Source: Hygrocybe punicea (taxonomy: Eukaryota; Basidiomycota; Agaricomycetes; Agaricales; Hygrophoraceae). From it: a stretch of 57,433 nucleotides of DNA. Position numbers and translations under genes: made by a program. The notes beneath the pieces are model-generated. The model saw only the letters and a list, made by a program, of their open reading frames with translations, did not search any database and was not told where the DNA came from. Positions 11,946 through 21,124 of the stretch are shown one piece after another. The number at the start of each line of letters is the position of its first letter. Positions within the stretch are counted from its first letter, which is position 1. The stretch covers positions 1 to 57,433 of the forward strand of contig OY744474.1 of the NCBI GenBank assembly GCA_963556145.1, written 5' to 3'.

Positions 11946-12389
11946 AAAATAAAGGTAAAAAAATAAAATATTAAACTTAAAATTTAGAAAGAATTTTAAA
12001 TTTAGTTACGATTAATTAAAAAAAATTTTTTTATTTTTTAATTTTTTGTTTTTAATTAAATTAAATTAATTAAAATTTTATATTTAATTTTATAAAATTT
12101 TATTATTTAAAATTGTTTAATATTAAATGAAAATAAATTTAATAATTAAACTTTATATCTTGATTTTTTGTGTTTAAAAAAATTTTTTTTAATCAATGTT
12201 AAATTAAATAAATAATAGTACAATATTATAGAGTATTATATAAATATTTTAAACGTGAAGATTAATATTAAATTAAATATCTTATTTGAGAATCTTAGTA
12301 TTTTTTAACTTTAAATTAAAAATTTTAATATTTTATTTATATTAATTTAATAAATTATTATACTTAATTTAAATATTTTTTTAATTTGA

Positions 12390-12460
12390 AAGCTTATAAT
12401 TTAATGGTAGAATGATTTCTTGATGAGGAATATGTAGAAGTTCAAATCTTCTTAAGCTTA
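12390..12460 (+). tRNA. trnI: tRNA-Ile (GAT)
   Basis: Acceptor AAGCTTA pairs with TAAGCTT. Anticodon arm ATTTC-TTGATGA-GGAAT gives GAT. Confidence 0.88.
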
Positions 12461-12858
12461 AATTTATTTATATATTTTTTTTTTAATTGTTTTGTTATTT
12501 TAATTTTATTGTTACAGTGTTAATAATTTATTATTTTATTTTTACAATAAATTAATAGATATAATTAATATTATAATTAGTTATTATCTTTTTTTTTAAG
12601 TTTTATTTTTATTTTTAATAAAAAAAATAATTTTTTTTTTTAATTTTTGATATTTTTAATCAAGGTCTGTTAAAAATATAATTTAAAATTAACAACCATT
12701 TTTATTTAAAATTATTCTGTTTAATAAAAATTTAAAAACTAGTATTGGTTAAAATAAATAAACCAAAACACAAATTAAAAAATTTGTATTTTAATAGAAA
12801 ATTTTTAAAAAACAAAAACAACAAAAAAACAAAAACAAAACAACTCAAATATTAAAAA
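12461..12858. other. Noncoding leader region of cob
   Basis: A+T-rich stretch between tRNA-Ile and cob with poly-T and A/C-rich tracts (repeated AAAAACA units near 12808-12840). No ORF, tRNA or strong hairpin is supported. It presumably holds the cob 5' leader. Confidence 0.5.
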
Positions 12859-15800
12859 ATGAGAATATTAAAGACTCATGTATTACTTAGATTGGTTAAT
12901 TCTTATCTTGTAGATTCTCCTCAACCTGCTAATATTTCATATTTATGGAATTTTGGATCTTTATTAGCTGTATGTTTAATAATACAAATTATTACTGGAG
13001 CTTTTTTAGCTATGCATTATCAAGCAAATGTTGATTTTGCATTCAATTCTGTGGAACATATAATGAGAGATGTAAATAATGGATGGATTTTAAGATATAC
13101 ACATGCCAACGTAGCATCTTTTTTCTTTATATTTGTTTATATGCATATAGGTAGAGGATTATATTATAGTTCATATAAATCACCAAGAATATTAGTTTGG
13201 TCTATTGGAGTAATTATACTTATACTTATGATTGCTATCGCTTTTTTAGGATATGTACTTCCATATGGTCAAATGAGTTTATGGGGTGCAACTGTTATTA
13301 CAAATTTATTATCTGCAATACCAATTTTTGGACATGACATTGTAGAATTAATATGGGGAGGATTCTCTGTGTCAAATGCTACACTTAATAGATTTTTCTC
13401 TTTACATTATTTATTACCTTTCTTATTAGCTGCTTTAGCTTTAGCACATTTAATTGCTCTTCATGTTCATGGATCAAATAATCCTAATGGAGTTTCATCT
13501 AATGGAGATAGATATGCAATGCACCCTTATTTTATTTTCAAAGATCTTGTAACTATTTTCTTATTCTTTCTTGTTTTATCTGTAATAGTATTTTATTATC
13601 CTAATTTATTAGGTCATAGTGATAATTATATACCAGCTAATCCAATGAGTACACCAGTATCAATTGTACCTGAATGGTATGTTAATAAATGCCATGCATA
13701 AGAGTAATCTTATGAATAATTTACTTCACTATATGCTGGAAACTCCTAAAGCTTTAAGTACTCATCTAAATATAAATTAGAGAGTTAAAATCTTAAAGAT
13801 GTTACAATGGACAATCAGCAGGAAACCAACAAATTTACACAGTTTAATAATTATTTAAAAACAAAACACACAAAAGATTACAAATCTGAAACAAGAATAT
13901 ATTATTACAAATTTATAATGAGCACAAGACATTAGATTTGTATTTTTTGTTTTTAATAGATTTATAAAAATAAAAGAGAACTAAATCAGAAAAATTCAGA
14001 TTTAATTAATTATTCATCCTTTACCCCCTTTAACCAAGTAAGACATTAGTCTTTATTATTGATTTTAAAAAGGGATTATAATAAAAGTGTAAAACACAAG
14101 AACAAAATAATAATTTATTAAAATATTTAAAAGAGATAATTAGATTTTTATTACATAAATCTCTTAGTTCAACGATAGAACCACATTTTTGTTAAATGTT
14201 AATTTTGGTTTAACTCCAAAAGAGAGTAAAATCTAGTATGTTATATACATTATGTCTTTAAGACTTAATTATATTTTTCATGCTTGTAGCATAAAATATC
14301 TAATCTGTGTTTATGTTACAGAGGGATTGTTAATTTTCTGGTAAGATTAGAGCCATCTTTTTAATATTCGAAAGATAAAACATCTTTTCAGAATAAAAAT
14401 AGTCATAAATCGATTTTTTTAGTTTATTAAATAATCATATTTATAGATTATAAAAATCATTAACAGTTTAATTACCTCATTTTCATATATTTAACATAAT
14501 TTATTTATATAAATTCAATCAATGTCTCATTTTAATTGCTTATAATGCAGAGACAGTTCTCTAATATTTGAGATCCAAAACAAAATTTTGTTTTTAAATT
14601 TTCAATGATTTTATTAAATTATATAATTTCTACTTTAGAAAGTATTAATATATTTATAAGCACATTTCTACTTACATCGAGTTTAACTTTATTATATTTG
14701 GATAATTTAAAACTATCAAATATAAAATTAATTAAATATATACAAATATTTTCTTTTGTTTGTGTACCTATTTACTTCATATATAATATGTATTATACTT
14801 TAAATATCTCTGTATCTGAAATTATATTTTTTATGGCAGATAATAAAGATATAGATTTACATGGACATGTTAAGGTAGATAAAGAAGCTGGTAAAGCTAT
14901 AGGCCAAGGATTACAAACAATAGGAAGTCAATTAGGATTAGGTGCCACTATAGCTGGAGTTGCTACTGCTGTAAGCAAAGCTGTAGCTAAAAGTGGTATG
15001 CCTCCAATTCAAAAAGCTAGTGTCGTAGTAGGTAGTGGAATAGCAGCTGGATTTGGACATACTTTACTAAGTAGTATAAATAGAAAAGCAGTAACAGCTG
15101 AAAATAAATTTTCTTCTGTTGAATCAAGTACTAATTCACAAGTACAAAATTTTATAAATGATTCTCATTCAAGTCCTTTACAAGATTTTTTATTTAGTGG
15201 GGAAATGTTAACTTACGTTAGTTTAAGTTTAACATATATATTAGTAATACAATTAGTATATAAATTATATTTTAAAGATACAGTAAATTTAAATTTATCT
15301 AAATTTCTAGGTATAAATGTAAACAGTAAAGTAGAGTTTTATTTAAATAAAACAATTAAATTAAATAAACAAATGAGTATTATATGAATTTGATATATTT
15401 TTGTAATTATAATGTTTGTAGTAAGTATTTTTGTTTATGCTCTTCATGATCTATGTACTTATTTAGATATTTATGTAAATGGGCATATCACATTTTATCC
15501 CAATATTATTGCTAATAATATAAATGATTCTACTAATTCATTATATGATATGCTAACAATATTAAGATTAATTAATTATGTATCTTTAATAGCTATTTTA
15601 TCTTTAGTGGGCTTAATAGTGTCAAAATTTCATTTAAATAAAAATGTAAATAATATTTATATTTGATTATTAATTTTAATATTAATATTAACTCTAGCTT
15701 TTACTGCTTATATCTTTAACGATTTATTTATAAATATAAACAATTATGTAAATACATATATTAATTTAAAATAATAATTAAAGTGTAATTAAATAATAGT

Positions 15801-18286
15801 AATTAGAGTTATCTTCATTTGGTATTCAATTTACAAGGAGATCATCCATTATTTAATGTAATTTACAAACAATTTTAAAATAATTTTAACTAAATTACCC
15901 CCTTTTCTTAAAATTTAATAAAAGGGACAATAAATAAATATAATTCTCTTAGTTTAATGGTAAAACGGTATTCCTTAATTTAAAAGGGTATTATAAATAG
16001 TTTTTAATCAAAAATAAAAGAAATAATCAAAAGAAAAGGATGAAAATTTTATAAATTCTCTTAGTTCAAAAGTAGAATAATATTTTATTAAAAATATAGA
16101 TTTAAGTTACAATCTTAAAGAGAATAAAATCTAACATTGTTATAAATATTACGTCTTTAAGACTTAACTATAATTTTACAGTGTTTGGGGTATTAATATT
16201 TAATTTATTTTTTAATATCACATAAGGATAACTAATTTTCTGGCTAGATTAAAGCCATCCCGTTTTAATGCTCGAAAGAGCGCACATCTTAAAAAAAAAA
16301 ACAATAAACATTACTAAAAATTATAATCTTCAATGACATTATTTAATTATTTAACTGACAATAGTTATGTCTTTTTCGGATTATTTGGAGCTACTTCTGT
16401 GTTTATGATAGGATCTTTAATTAAAAGCTATTTAATAGTAATAAAATTTAATAGTTTTACTACAATAGAAACTCCAACAACTAATACTGATTTAGATACA
16501 ATAAGAGCTTTAACTAACGATAGTTTAAATGCATCTCCTACATTACATCATTTTTCTGCAGATAGATTAAATCCTATTCAAAGTCTATTTGATAGACCAG
16601 AAATATGAAAAAATGTAGGAACTCAAACTCAAATTAATTTAGTTGACGCGAATGTTCAAGCTACTAAATCTTTAGTAGATGTAGGAGTACAAACTGTAAA
16701 TAATCTTATAGCTGGAAAAACTTTAGATGAAATTGTTCAATTAATAGACAATAAACCAAGTTTTTTCTTTGATGCTCCTTTAGCAAATACTCCATTTTAC
16801 CTGATCCATCTATCATTAATTTAATTAATGATATTAATTGAATACAATCTTTTTTCAATTAGAATATTAAATTTATAAATTTTATAGATTCATTAATTAT
16901 TAAATTACCCTCTTCATTTTGTAAATTCTTTTAGTAAAAGAGTAAACATAATTAAATTCAATAGAAATATTGATTATTTATTTGTTTACATTTGAACCAT
17001 AAATTCATAGTATCTTGTGCTCACTATGAATTTATAATTTCATTTTTGTGTGTTTAATAAAGTTTAACAATAATTATTAAAATGTGTAAATTTAAGTAGG
17101 ATCCTCAGAGACTACACGTGAAGCTCCTTACTGTTATAAAAAAATTAAGGATGAAGATATAGTCCAGCCATTATTGAAAGATAATGGGTATTACATAAAT
17201 GTATTAAGTATTGTGATCTAATAACTTCCATAAGTTTAGTATGTTCAAAAAATTTCTCAACTATAACTAAAAAAAAAAAAGATTATCAAAACTTGAAAAA
17301 TCCAAATTAACTATTGAAAGTCCTTTAAATGAAATTATTATAGGATTATTACTAGGAGATGGACATATTCAAAAAAGATCTTTAACTGGTAATTCTAGAT
17401 TTATGTTTAGTCAAAGTAGTTTAAGAATACAACATATTAACTATTTTAACCACGTATTAGAATTATTTAAACCCTACTTATCTAAAGATTTTAAACTTAA
17501 AACAAAATCATTTATAGATAAGAGAACTAATAATAGTTATAGTTCCATTAATTTTGCTACATTATCATTGCCATGTTTTAATTATTATAGAAATATATTT
17601 TATAATTCAGATAATTTTAAAATAGTTCCTTCAAATATACAAGATTTACTTACTCCTAGAGGTTTAGCTTATTGGATTATGGATGATGGTTCTCTTCAAA
17701 ATAAAGGTTTACATTTAAATACTTATGGTTTTAGCAATCAAGATGTTTTAAAATTAAAAAGTATCCTAGAAAATATGTTTGGAGAAAATACCTTGAAATG
17801 TTCAATACATAAACATAAAAAAGGAGAAAGAATTTATATATGGGGAGAAAGCATGGATGTGATAAGACACAACTTATCTAAGTTTATGCATAAAAATATG
17901 CTTTATAAAATAAACTCTGATAATTAATATATTATGTTCCTGATTTATTACCATATTATGCTATTTTAAGATCAATTCCAAATAAATTATTAGGAGTAGT
18001 AGCTATGTTTGGATCTTTATTAATTTTATTAATATTACCTTTAACAGATTTATCTAGAATAAGAGGAAATCAATTTAGACCAGCAATGAAATTAGCTTTC
18101 TGGTTCTTTGTTGTAAATTTCATAATTTTAATTTGGATTGGTCAAATGCATCCAGAAGAACCTTATTTAACAATAGGTCAATATGCAACAATTTTTTATT
18201 TTTTATATTTTTTATTTTTTACACCAATAATAGGTATTATAGAAAATACTTTATTTGATTTAGGTAATGAAAATGAAAATAAATAA
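12859..18286 (+). CDS. cob: Cytochrome b (two exons)
   Basis: Cytochrome b of complex III, the quinol-oxidising, heme-binding core of the bc1 complex. Exon 1 is 12859-13678 and exon 2 is 17943-18286, giving 387 residues with one group I intron. The junction follows group I rules: exon 1 ends in T and the intron ends in G, restoring [13 protein letters not shown]. Visible features are the heme-ligand His residues in LAMHY and [19 protein letters not shown], the Qo-site region [13 protein letters not shown], and PEWY at the splice site (PEWY being a Qo motif and a common intron site). A C-rich motif (TTAACCCCTT) follows at 18308-18316. Confidence 0.96.
14158..14228 (+). tRNA. tRNA-like sequence 1 in the cob intron (Arg-TCT derived, anticodon TGT)
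   Basis: A nearly complete cloverleaf. Acceptor AATCTCT pairs with AGAGAGT with one mismatch; D arm GTTC...GAAC; anticodon arm ACATT-TTTGTTA-AATGT; T arm TTTGG-TTTAACT-CCAAA. It aligns along its length with the genuine tRNA-Arg(TCT) at 26419-26489, but the anticodon reads TGT and position 37 is T instead of a purine. It may be a decayed tRNA, a working Thr-type tRNA, or an RNA-processing signal for the ORF downstream. Confidence 0.6.
14229..14604 (+). ncRNA. Conserved leader of cassette 1
   Basis: The first ~165 bases (to about 14395) match the leader of cassette 2 (16127-16292) in order and spacing. Shared blocks are GTCTTTAAGACTTA, TTAATTTTCTGG, a GATTA-AGCC hairpin and an ATTCGAAAG hairpin. 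The conservation lies in short blocks with compensating differences in stems, which suggests RNA structure and not coding. The remaining ~200 bases before the ORF start are A+T rich with a palindrome AAAACAAAATTTTGTTTT at 14577-14594. Function unknown. Confidence 0.5.
14605..15774 (+). CDS. Multi-pass membrane protein of unknown function, cassette 1 of the cob intron
   Basis: 389 residues when TGA is read as Trp; in-frame TGAs at 15385 and 15391 would otherwise stop it after 260 residues. The frame continues smoothly through them ([16 protein letters not shown]). Layout: two N-terminal hydrophobic helices (1-80), a Gly/Ala-rich amphipathic stretch (about residues 99-155, with [17 protein letters not shown]), a polar linker, then four more hydrophobic helices to the C terminus. 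There is no LAGLIDADG, GIY-YIG or reverse transcriptase motif. The shape resembles hypothetical membrane proteins of fungal mitochondrial plasmids, but that is from general impression only. The ATG lies in context TTCAATGA, as in cassette 2. An ACCCCC motif follows at 15897. Confidence 0.75.
15897..15906 (+). terminator. C-rich 3' motif of cassette 1
   Basis: ACCCCCTTTT, about 120 bases after the stop of the 389-residue ORF. It is the same type of element found after most genes of the genome. A similar one lies just before the cassette at 14033-14040 and after cassette 2 at 16906-16913 (ACCCTCTT). Confidence 0.5.
15943..15985 (+). pseudogene. 5' half of a tRNA-Arg(TCT)-like sequence
   Basis: ATTCTCTTAGTTTAATGGTA is identical to the 5' end of the genuine tRNA-Arg(TCT) at 26419-26489; similarity fades after the anticodon 5' stem. 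There is no matching 3' half nearby. Third Arg-like sequence inside the cob insert. Confidence 0.65.
16055..16126 (+). tRNA. tRNA-like sequence 2 in the cob intron (degenerate)
   Basis: Acceptor ATTCTCT pairs perfectly with AGAGAAT, as in tRNA-Arg(TCT). The D arm is recognisable. The anticodon arm ATATT...AATAT has an 8-base loop with no clear anticodon, and the T arm is altered (AGATT/AATCT). It keeps the acceptor pairing while losing decoding features, which suits a processing signal better than a working tRNA. Confidence 0.55.
16127..16332 (+). ncRNA. Conserved leader of cassette 2
   Basis: Matches 14229-14395: GTCTTTAAGACTTA, CTAATTTTCTGG, a GGCT/AGCC hairpin near 16242-16256 and a GCTC-GAAA-GAGC hairpin near 16270-16281 with a GNRA-type loop. 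The corresponding hairpin in cassette 1 has other bases in the stem but a similar loop. Function unknown. Confidence 0.5.
16333..16862 (+). CDS. Single-pass membrane protein of unknown function, cassette 2 of the cob intron (apparent frameshift near the end)
   Basis: Starts at ATG in context TTCAATGA. It has one N-terminal membrane helix (about residues 12-37, after DNSYVFFG) and a long polar C-terminal part. TGA at 16606 must be Trp. The sequences NVGTQTQ and VDVGVQT form a repeated VGxQT motif. In the annotated frame it stops at 16824 after 163 residues. One additional T in the T4 run near 16795 would give the ending [14 protein letters not shown] and a stop at 16860-16862, more natural in composition. 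Its architecture parallels the ORF in P8 of cox1 intron 1 (40836-41366). ACCCTCTT follows at 16906. Confidence 0.6.
17242..17927 (+). CDS. LAGLIDADG homing endonuclease of the cob intron, 5' end frameshifted
   Basis: Intron endonuclease of the double-motif LAGLIDADG_2 type: [10 protein letters not shown] at about 17341-17370 and [11 protein letters not shown] near 17667-17700. Only from 17403 is there an ATG in the frame, which would remove the first catalytic motif. The matching upstream frame (CSKNFSTIT, ending at 17268) is shifted by one base, and the two meet in a 12-A run at 17269-17280. One base is therefore missing there, or the gene is broken. Trp is written TGG. It lies after the 3' intron core, unlike the cox1 and nad5 endonucleases, which are in frame with exons. 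Confidence 0.75.
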
Positions 18287-18314
18287 ACTTAAAATTATAA
18301 ATATATTTAACCCC

Positions 18315-18987
18315 TTAAAATAATAAATTATTAGTATTAAATAATGTTTTATAAAATTCTATTTCTCTATTAAAATCTATATCATTATCATTAATATAAT
18401 ATTTAATATCATTATAATCATTAATTATATTATTTTCAAAACAATTTAAAAAACAATTTAAATTATTTCTAAAATTTATAAATTTATCTGAATTATCAAC
18501 TATATTTTCATTAACTATTATATTTAATAATGAAATAACTTTAATTATTTCATTAATAATATCTATTTTATAATATTTATTATTATAAATAAAATAATCT
18601 AAATCATTTAATTTATAATATTGATTTAAATCATTTATATTTAAATGTTTTAAATTTATAATTAAATATAATTCATTAACAATTTTATTTTTTTTTTATT
18701 ATTTTAGGATTAATTATTTTAATTAAATTTAAATAATTATTAATTAAAAATAACATATAATATTTAATTGATTTATTATTATTAATTAAATTTATTTGAA
18801 TATCTTTAATTAATAATTAATAAATCAATTAATATTTTTAAATGATTTAAAATATCTTTTTTCAATTCATTTATAACTTCTAAATTATTAAATTCAATTA
18901 TATTAATATTATTTTTTATAATTTCATATAAATATTACTTTCTTCAATTAACATTATATATTTATTAGTTGGTATTTTTAACATTTA
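18315..18987 (-). pseudogene. Broken paralogue of the Asn-rich ORF family
   Basis: Read on minus it starts at an ATG near 18984 (MLKIPTNKYIMLIEES) but meets stops and frameshifts in the first third. The last ~120 codons are open and end ...DIDFNREIEFYKTLF. The phrase YKLNDLDYFIYNNK matches YMLNDLDYLFTKHK in the ORF at 19663-21123, showing they are paralogues. Its leader (about 18990-19060) shares the TTAGAGGTT...ATTCCTCTT hairpin with the leader of the ORF at 19091-19414. Confidence 0.55.
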
Positions 18988-19090
18988 TTTGTTTTTTTCT
19001 TTATTAAGAATATTTTATAAGAGGAATACATTATTATGTTATTAACCTCTAATTTTAATAACACTTATATATAAAAATATTTATTAGGGG

Positions 19091-19414
19091 TTAAATTAAT
19101 TTATTAAATATTTTAATTAATGGTTTTATAAGACCTTTAAAATAAATATTATTATTATTATTATAATTTATCAAATTTAATTTATAAGATATTATTAATA
19201 ATATAATGTAATCTTTATAATTAATAAAATAATCACTTATTATAAAAATTAAATTAGATGTAAAAAGATAAGATAGTAATCCACCAGTGATTATAAATAA
19301 TAAAACATATAAATTAAAAGGTCTAAAACCCATAGGTAAAAACATTGATTTCATATAAATATTAAGTATATTTTTGATAAAAGAATTAAAATGAGGATTT
19401 ATTAAAATATTCAT
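19091..19414 (-). CDS. Small membrane protein, N-terminal relative of the 705-residue ORF
   Basis: 107 residues with two or three hydrophobic segments (about 34-75). The stretch IYMKSMFLPMGF followed by NLYVLLFIITGGLLSYLFTSNL resembles NYIKITSLPSGY followed by KYFLFIILLGIVNSLLL near residues 36-75 of the 705-residue protein at 54733-56850. It is probably a truncated family member. The TAA stop is part of a C-rich motif (TAACCCC on minus, 19087-19093). A degenerate second copy lies at 54195-54425. Function unknown. Confidence 0.5.
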   Translation of the reverse strand: MNILINPHFNSFIKNILNIYMKSMFLPMGFRPFNLYVLLFIITGGLLSYLFTSNLIFIISDYFINYKDYIILLIISYKLNLINYNNNNNIYFKGLIKPLIKIFNKLI

Positions 19415-19500
19415 TTTTATATATATTTTATAAGGAATATTTAAAAAGAGGAATTATGTTTTTTTAATTTTTAATAAAGTTATAAACCTCTAATTTTATA
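19415..19500 (-). promoter_or_regulatory. Leader hairpin shared by two paralogous ORFs
   Basis: On minus, an AGAGG...CCTCT stem with surrounding TTAGAGGTTTATAAC and ATTCCTCTTT sequences precedes the ATG at 19414. A similar element precedes the broken paralogue (about 18990-19060). Conserved position before two related genes suggests a 5' leader element or a duplication footprint. Confidence 0.4.
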
Positions 19501-19662
19501 AATTTATTTTATTTAAATTAAATAAAATACTAAAAAATTTTATTTCTCTTGTTTTTCTTAAACTTAACCAATTAACTAAATTTTTATTATTTAAATCCTG
19601 ATTTAAATATTTATTATGATAATTTTGTATAATAAAATCATTAAAACAATTATAAAATTGAT

Positions 19663-21123
19663 TTAATTTATTTCATAATCATTATATAATTTAATTATTT
19701 TTTCTTTATTATTTGAAATAAAATAATTATAATCACATATTGTTTTTATTTCACTATTACCAATTATTAAATTATTTAATATCTCAATTAATATTAATTT
19801 ATTTTTATGTTTAGTAAATAAATAATCTAAATCATTTAACATATAAAACTCTCTTAAATTTTTATAACTTAAAGTAGATTTGAATAATAAATTTAATCTA
19901 TCACATAAATTTTTATTAAATTCTAATTGAATATTTTCTAATTTACTAAATTCATAATTTACATAACTATCATAAGTTAAACAATTTATAAATTTACATT
20001 TATCATTATCATTAATTAATGATAATAATAATTTTTGTAAATTCATATTTCTTTCAATATTAGTATTTAATTCTATGAATAAATTAATTTTACCTAATAT
20101 ATCAAAATTTATATTTCTATCTTGTATTTTTAACCATAAAATAATTTCTTTAGTATTATTAAACATATTTATATATAAATGATCAGGTATTTTTAATAAA
20201 TTATCTTTATCTAAAAGAAATTCTTTAGGTTGTATTTCTTTATATAAAACATTTTTATTAAAGATTTTAGTAAATAAATTATTTTCTGATTTTATTTTTC
20301 TTAATCCTTTAAATATTTGATTTAATTGATCTTTTAATCCAATTTTTGTTATATTTTCTTGACTTTGAGTTAATAAATTTTCTTCATTATTTTCAAATAA
20401 ATTATTAATTAAATTATTTGAAGATAATTTATCTTCTATTGAAGTAATTTCAACACGAGGAACTTCAATTATATTAGTATTATTTAATTCAAAATTTGAA
20501 TTAATTATTAGTTTATTATTAATAATATTATTTGTTATAATATTATTATTTGATAATTCTATATTATCATTTGTTATAATATTATTATTTGATAATTTTA
20601 TATTAGCATTTTTTATATCACCTTTAAATTTAGTAAATAAATTATCTAAATTATCAAATTTATCAAAATTATTAAATAATATTTCCTCTAAAGAAGAATT
20701 ACTAGCATTATATTCAGGTGGTGATATTGTATTTTGTTGTGGTTGAGATGATGATGTTGAAGCATTACTTGATTGAGTTAGTAATGGATTGTTTTGAGAT
20801 TGAGGTTGAACATGAGCATTAGAATTTAATGAATAATTATTTTGAACAGTTAAATTTATTTGATTATTATTTCTTACTTCTATAGCATTAGTATTATTTG
20901 ATATGTTATTAGATGTATTTAAATTATCAGAATCTGGTATAGATATAGTATTTCTATTATTGTTTATAATATTAATTATTCTTCTACCTGAATTTTGACT
21001 ACTCATATAATTAAAATCAGTATTATCGTAACATTGTTTAATAAAATCATTTTTAAAAGTTAACATTTTATCACTGTTAATAATTTTAATAAATATAAAT
21101 GGTAAAACAAATAAATAAAACAA
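19663..21123 (-). CDS. Asn-rich hypothetical protein, 486 residues
   Basis: Not a recognised family. Short hydrophobic N terminus (residues 1-15), then a low-complexity Asn/Ser/Gln-rich region to about residue 270 with an imperfect 16-residue repeat (ELSNNNIITND / KLSNNNIITND), then a more globular, charged C-terminal half (about 275-486) with ILWLKIQDR and YMLNDLDYLF. Trp is TGG. The C-terminal half has a near-identical but stop-containing copy in inverted orientation at 21125-21845 and a diverged copy at 18315-18987. Nucleotide similarity to the inverted copy is very high in places (for example around 19983-20045), implying a recent duplication. Expression is unknown. Confidence 0.5.
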   Translation of the reverse strand: MFYLFVLPFIFIKIINSDKMLTFKNDFIKQCYDNTDFNYMSSQNSGRRIINIINNNRNTISIPDSDNLNTSNNISNNTNAIEVRNNNQINLTVQNNYSLNSNAHVQPQSQNNPLLTQSSNASTSSSQPQQNTISPPEYNASNSSLEEILFNNFDKFDNLDNLFTKFKGDIKNANIKLSNNNIITNDNIELSNNNIITNNIINNKLIINSNFELNNTNIIEVPRVEITSIEDKLSSNNLINNLFENNEENLLTQSQENITKIGLKDQLNQIFKGLRKIKSENNLFTKIFNKNVLYKEIQPKEFLLDKDNLLKIPDHLYINMFNNTKEIILWLKIQDRNINFDILGKINLFIELNTNIERNMNLQKLLLSLINDNDKCKFINCLTYDSYVNYEFSKLENIQLEFNKNLCDRLNLLFKSTLSYKNLREFYMLNDLDYLFTKHKNKLILIEILNNLIIGNSEIKTICDYNYFISNNKEKIIKLYNDYEIN

Positions 21124-21124
21124 T

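Larger units (their letters stand above)
13831..17093 (+). mobile_element. Insert in P8 of the cob intron, bounded by imperfect inverted repeats
   Basis: The left end AAATTTACACAGTTTAATAA (13831-13850) is matched in inverted orientation by AATAATTATTAAAATGTGTA and neighbouring bases at 17070-17093. Farther in, AAACACACAAAA near 13863 matches TTTTGTGTGTTT at 17044-17055, and ATAATGAGCACAAGA near 13917 matches TCTTGTGCTCACTAT near 17013-17027. The left end also contains a TACAAATCT/AGATTTGTA hairpin and the right end a perfect 13-bp hairpin (ATAAATTCATAGT/ACTATGAATTTAT). Cargo is two cassettes of tRNA-like sequence, leader and membrane ORF. No transposase, integrase or endonuclease lies inside the insert. 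Whether it moves as a unit is inference. Confidence 0.7.
13679..17942 (+). other. Group I intron of cob, 4.26 kb, with a split core
   Basis: The catalytic core lies in two widely separated pieces. The 5' piece at about 13720-13830 includes AATCAGCAGGAAACCAAC; the 3' piece at about 17094-17170 includes GATCCTCAGAGACTACACG and GATATAGTCC. The second nad5 intron (48981-50033) has almost the same core with these pieces only ~75 bases apart. The extra material (13831-17093) therefore sits in the P8 region as an insertion. A LAGLIDADG gene follows the 3' core. Confidence 0.88.

Noticed and set aside
16920..16990. A fourth tRNA-like copy after cassette 2 of the cob intron
   Set aside because: TTCTTTTAGTAAAAGAGTAA recalls a tRNA 5' end but the remainder does not fold; more likely part of the right-end stem region.
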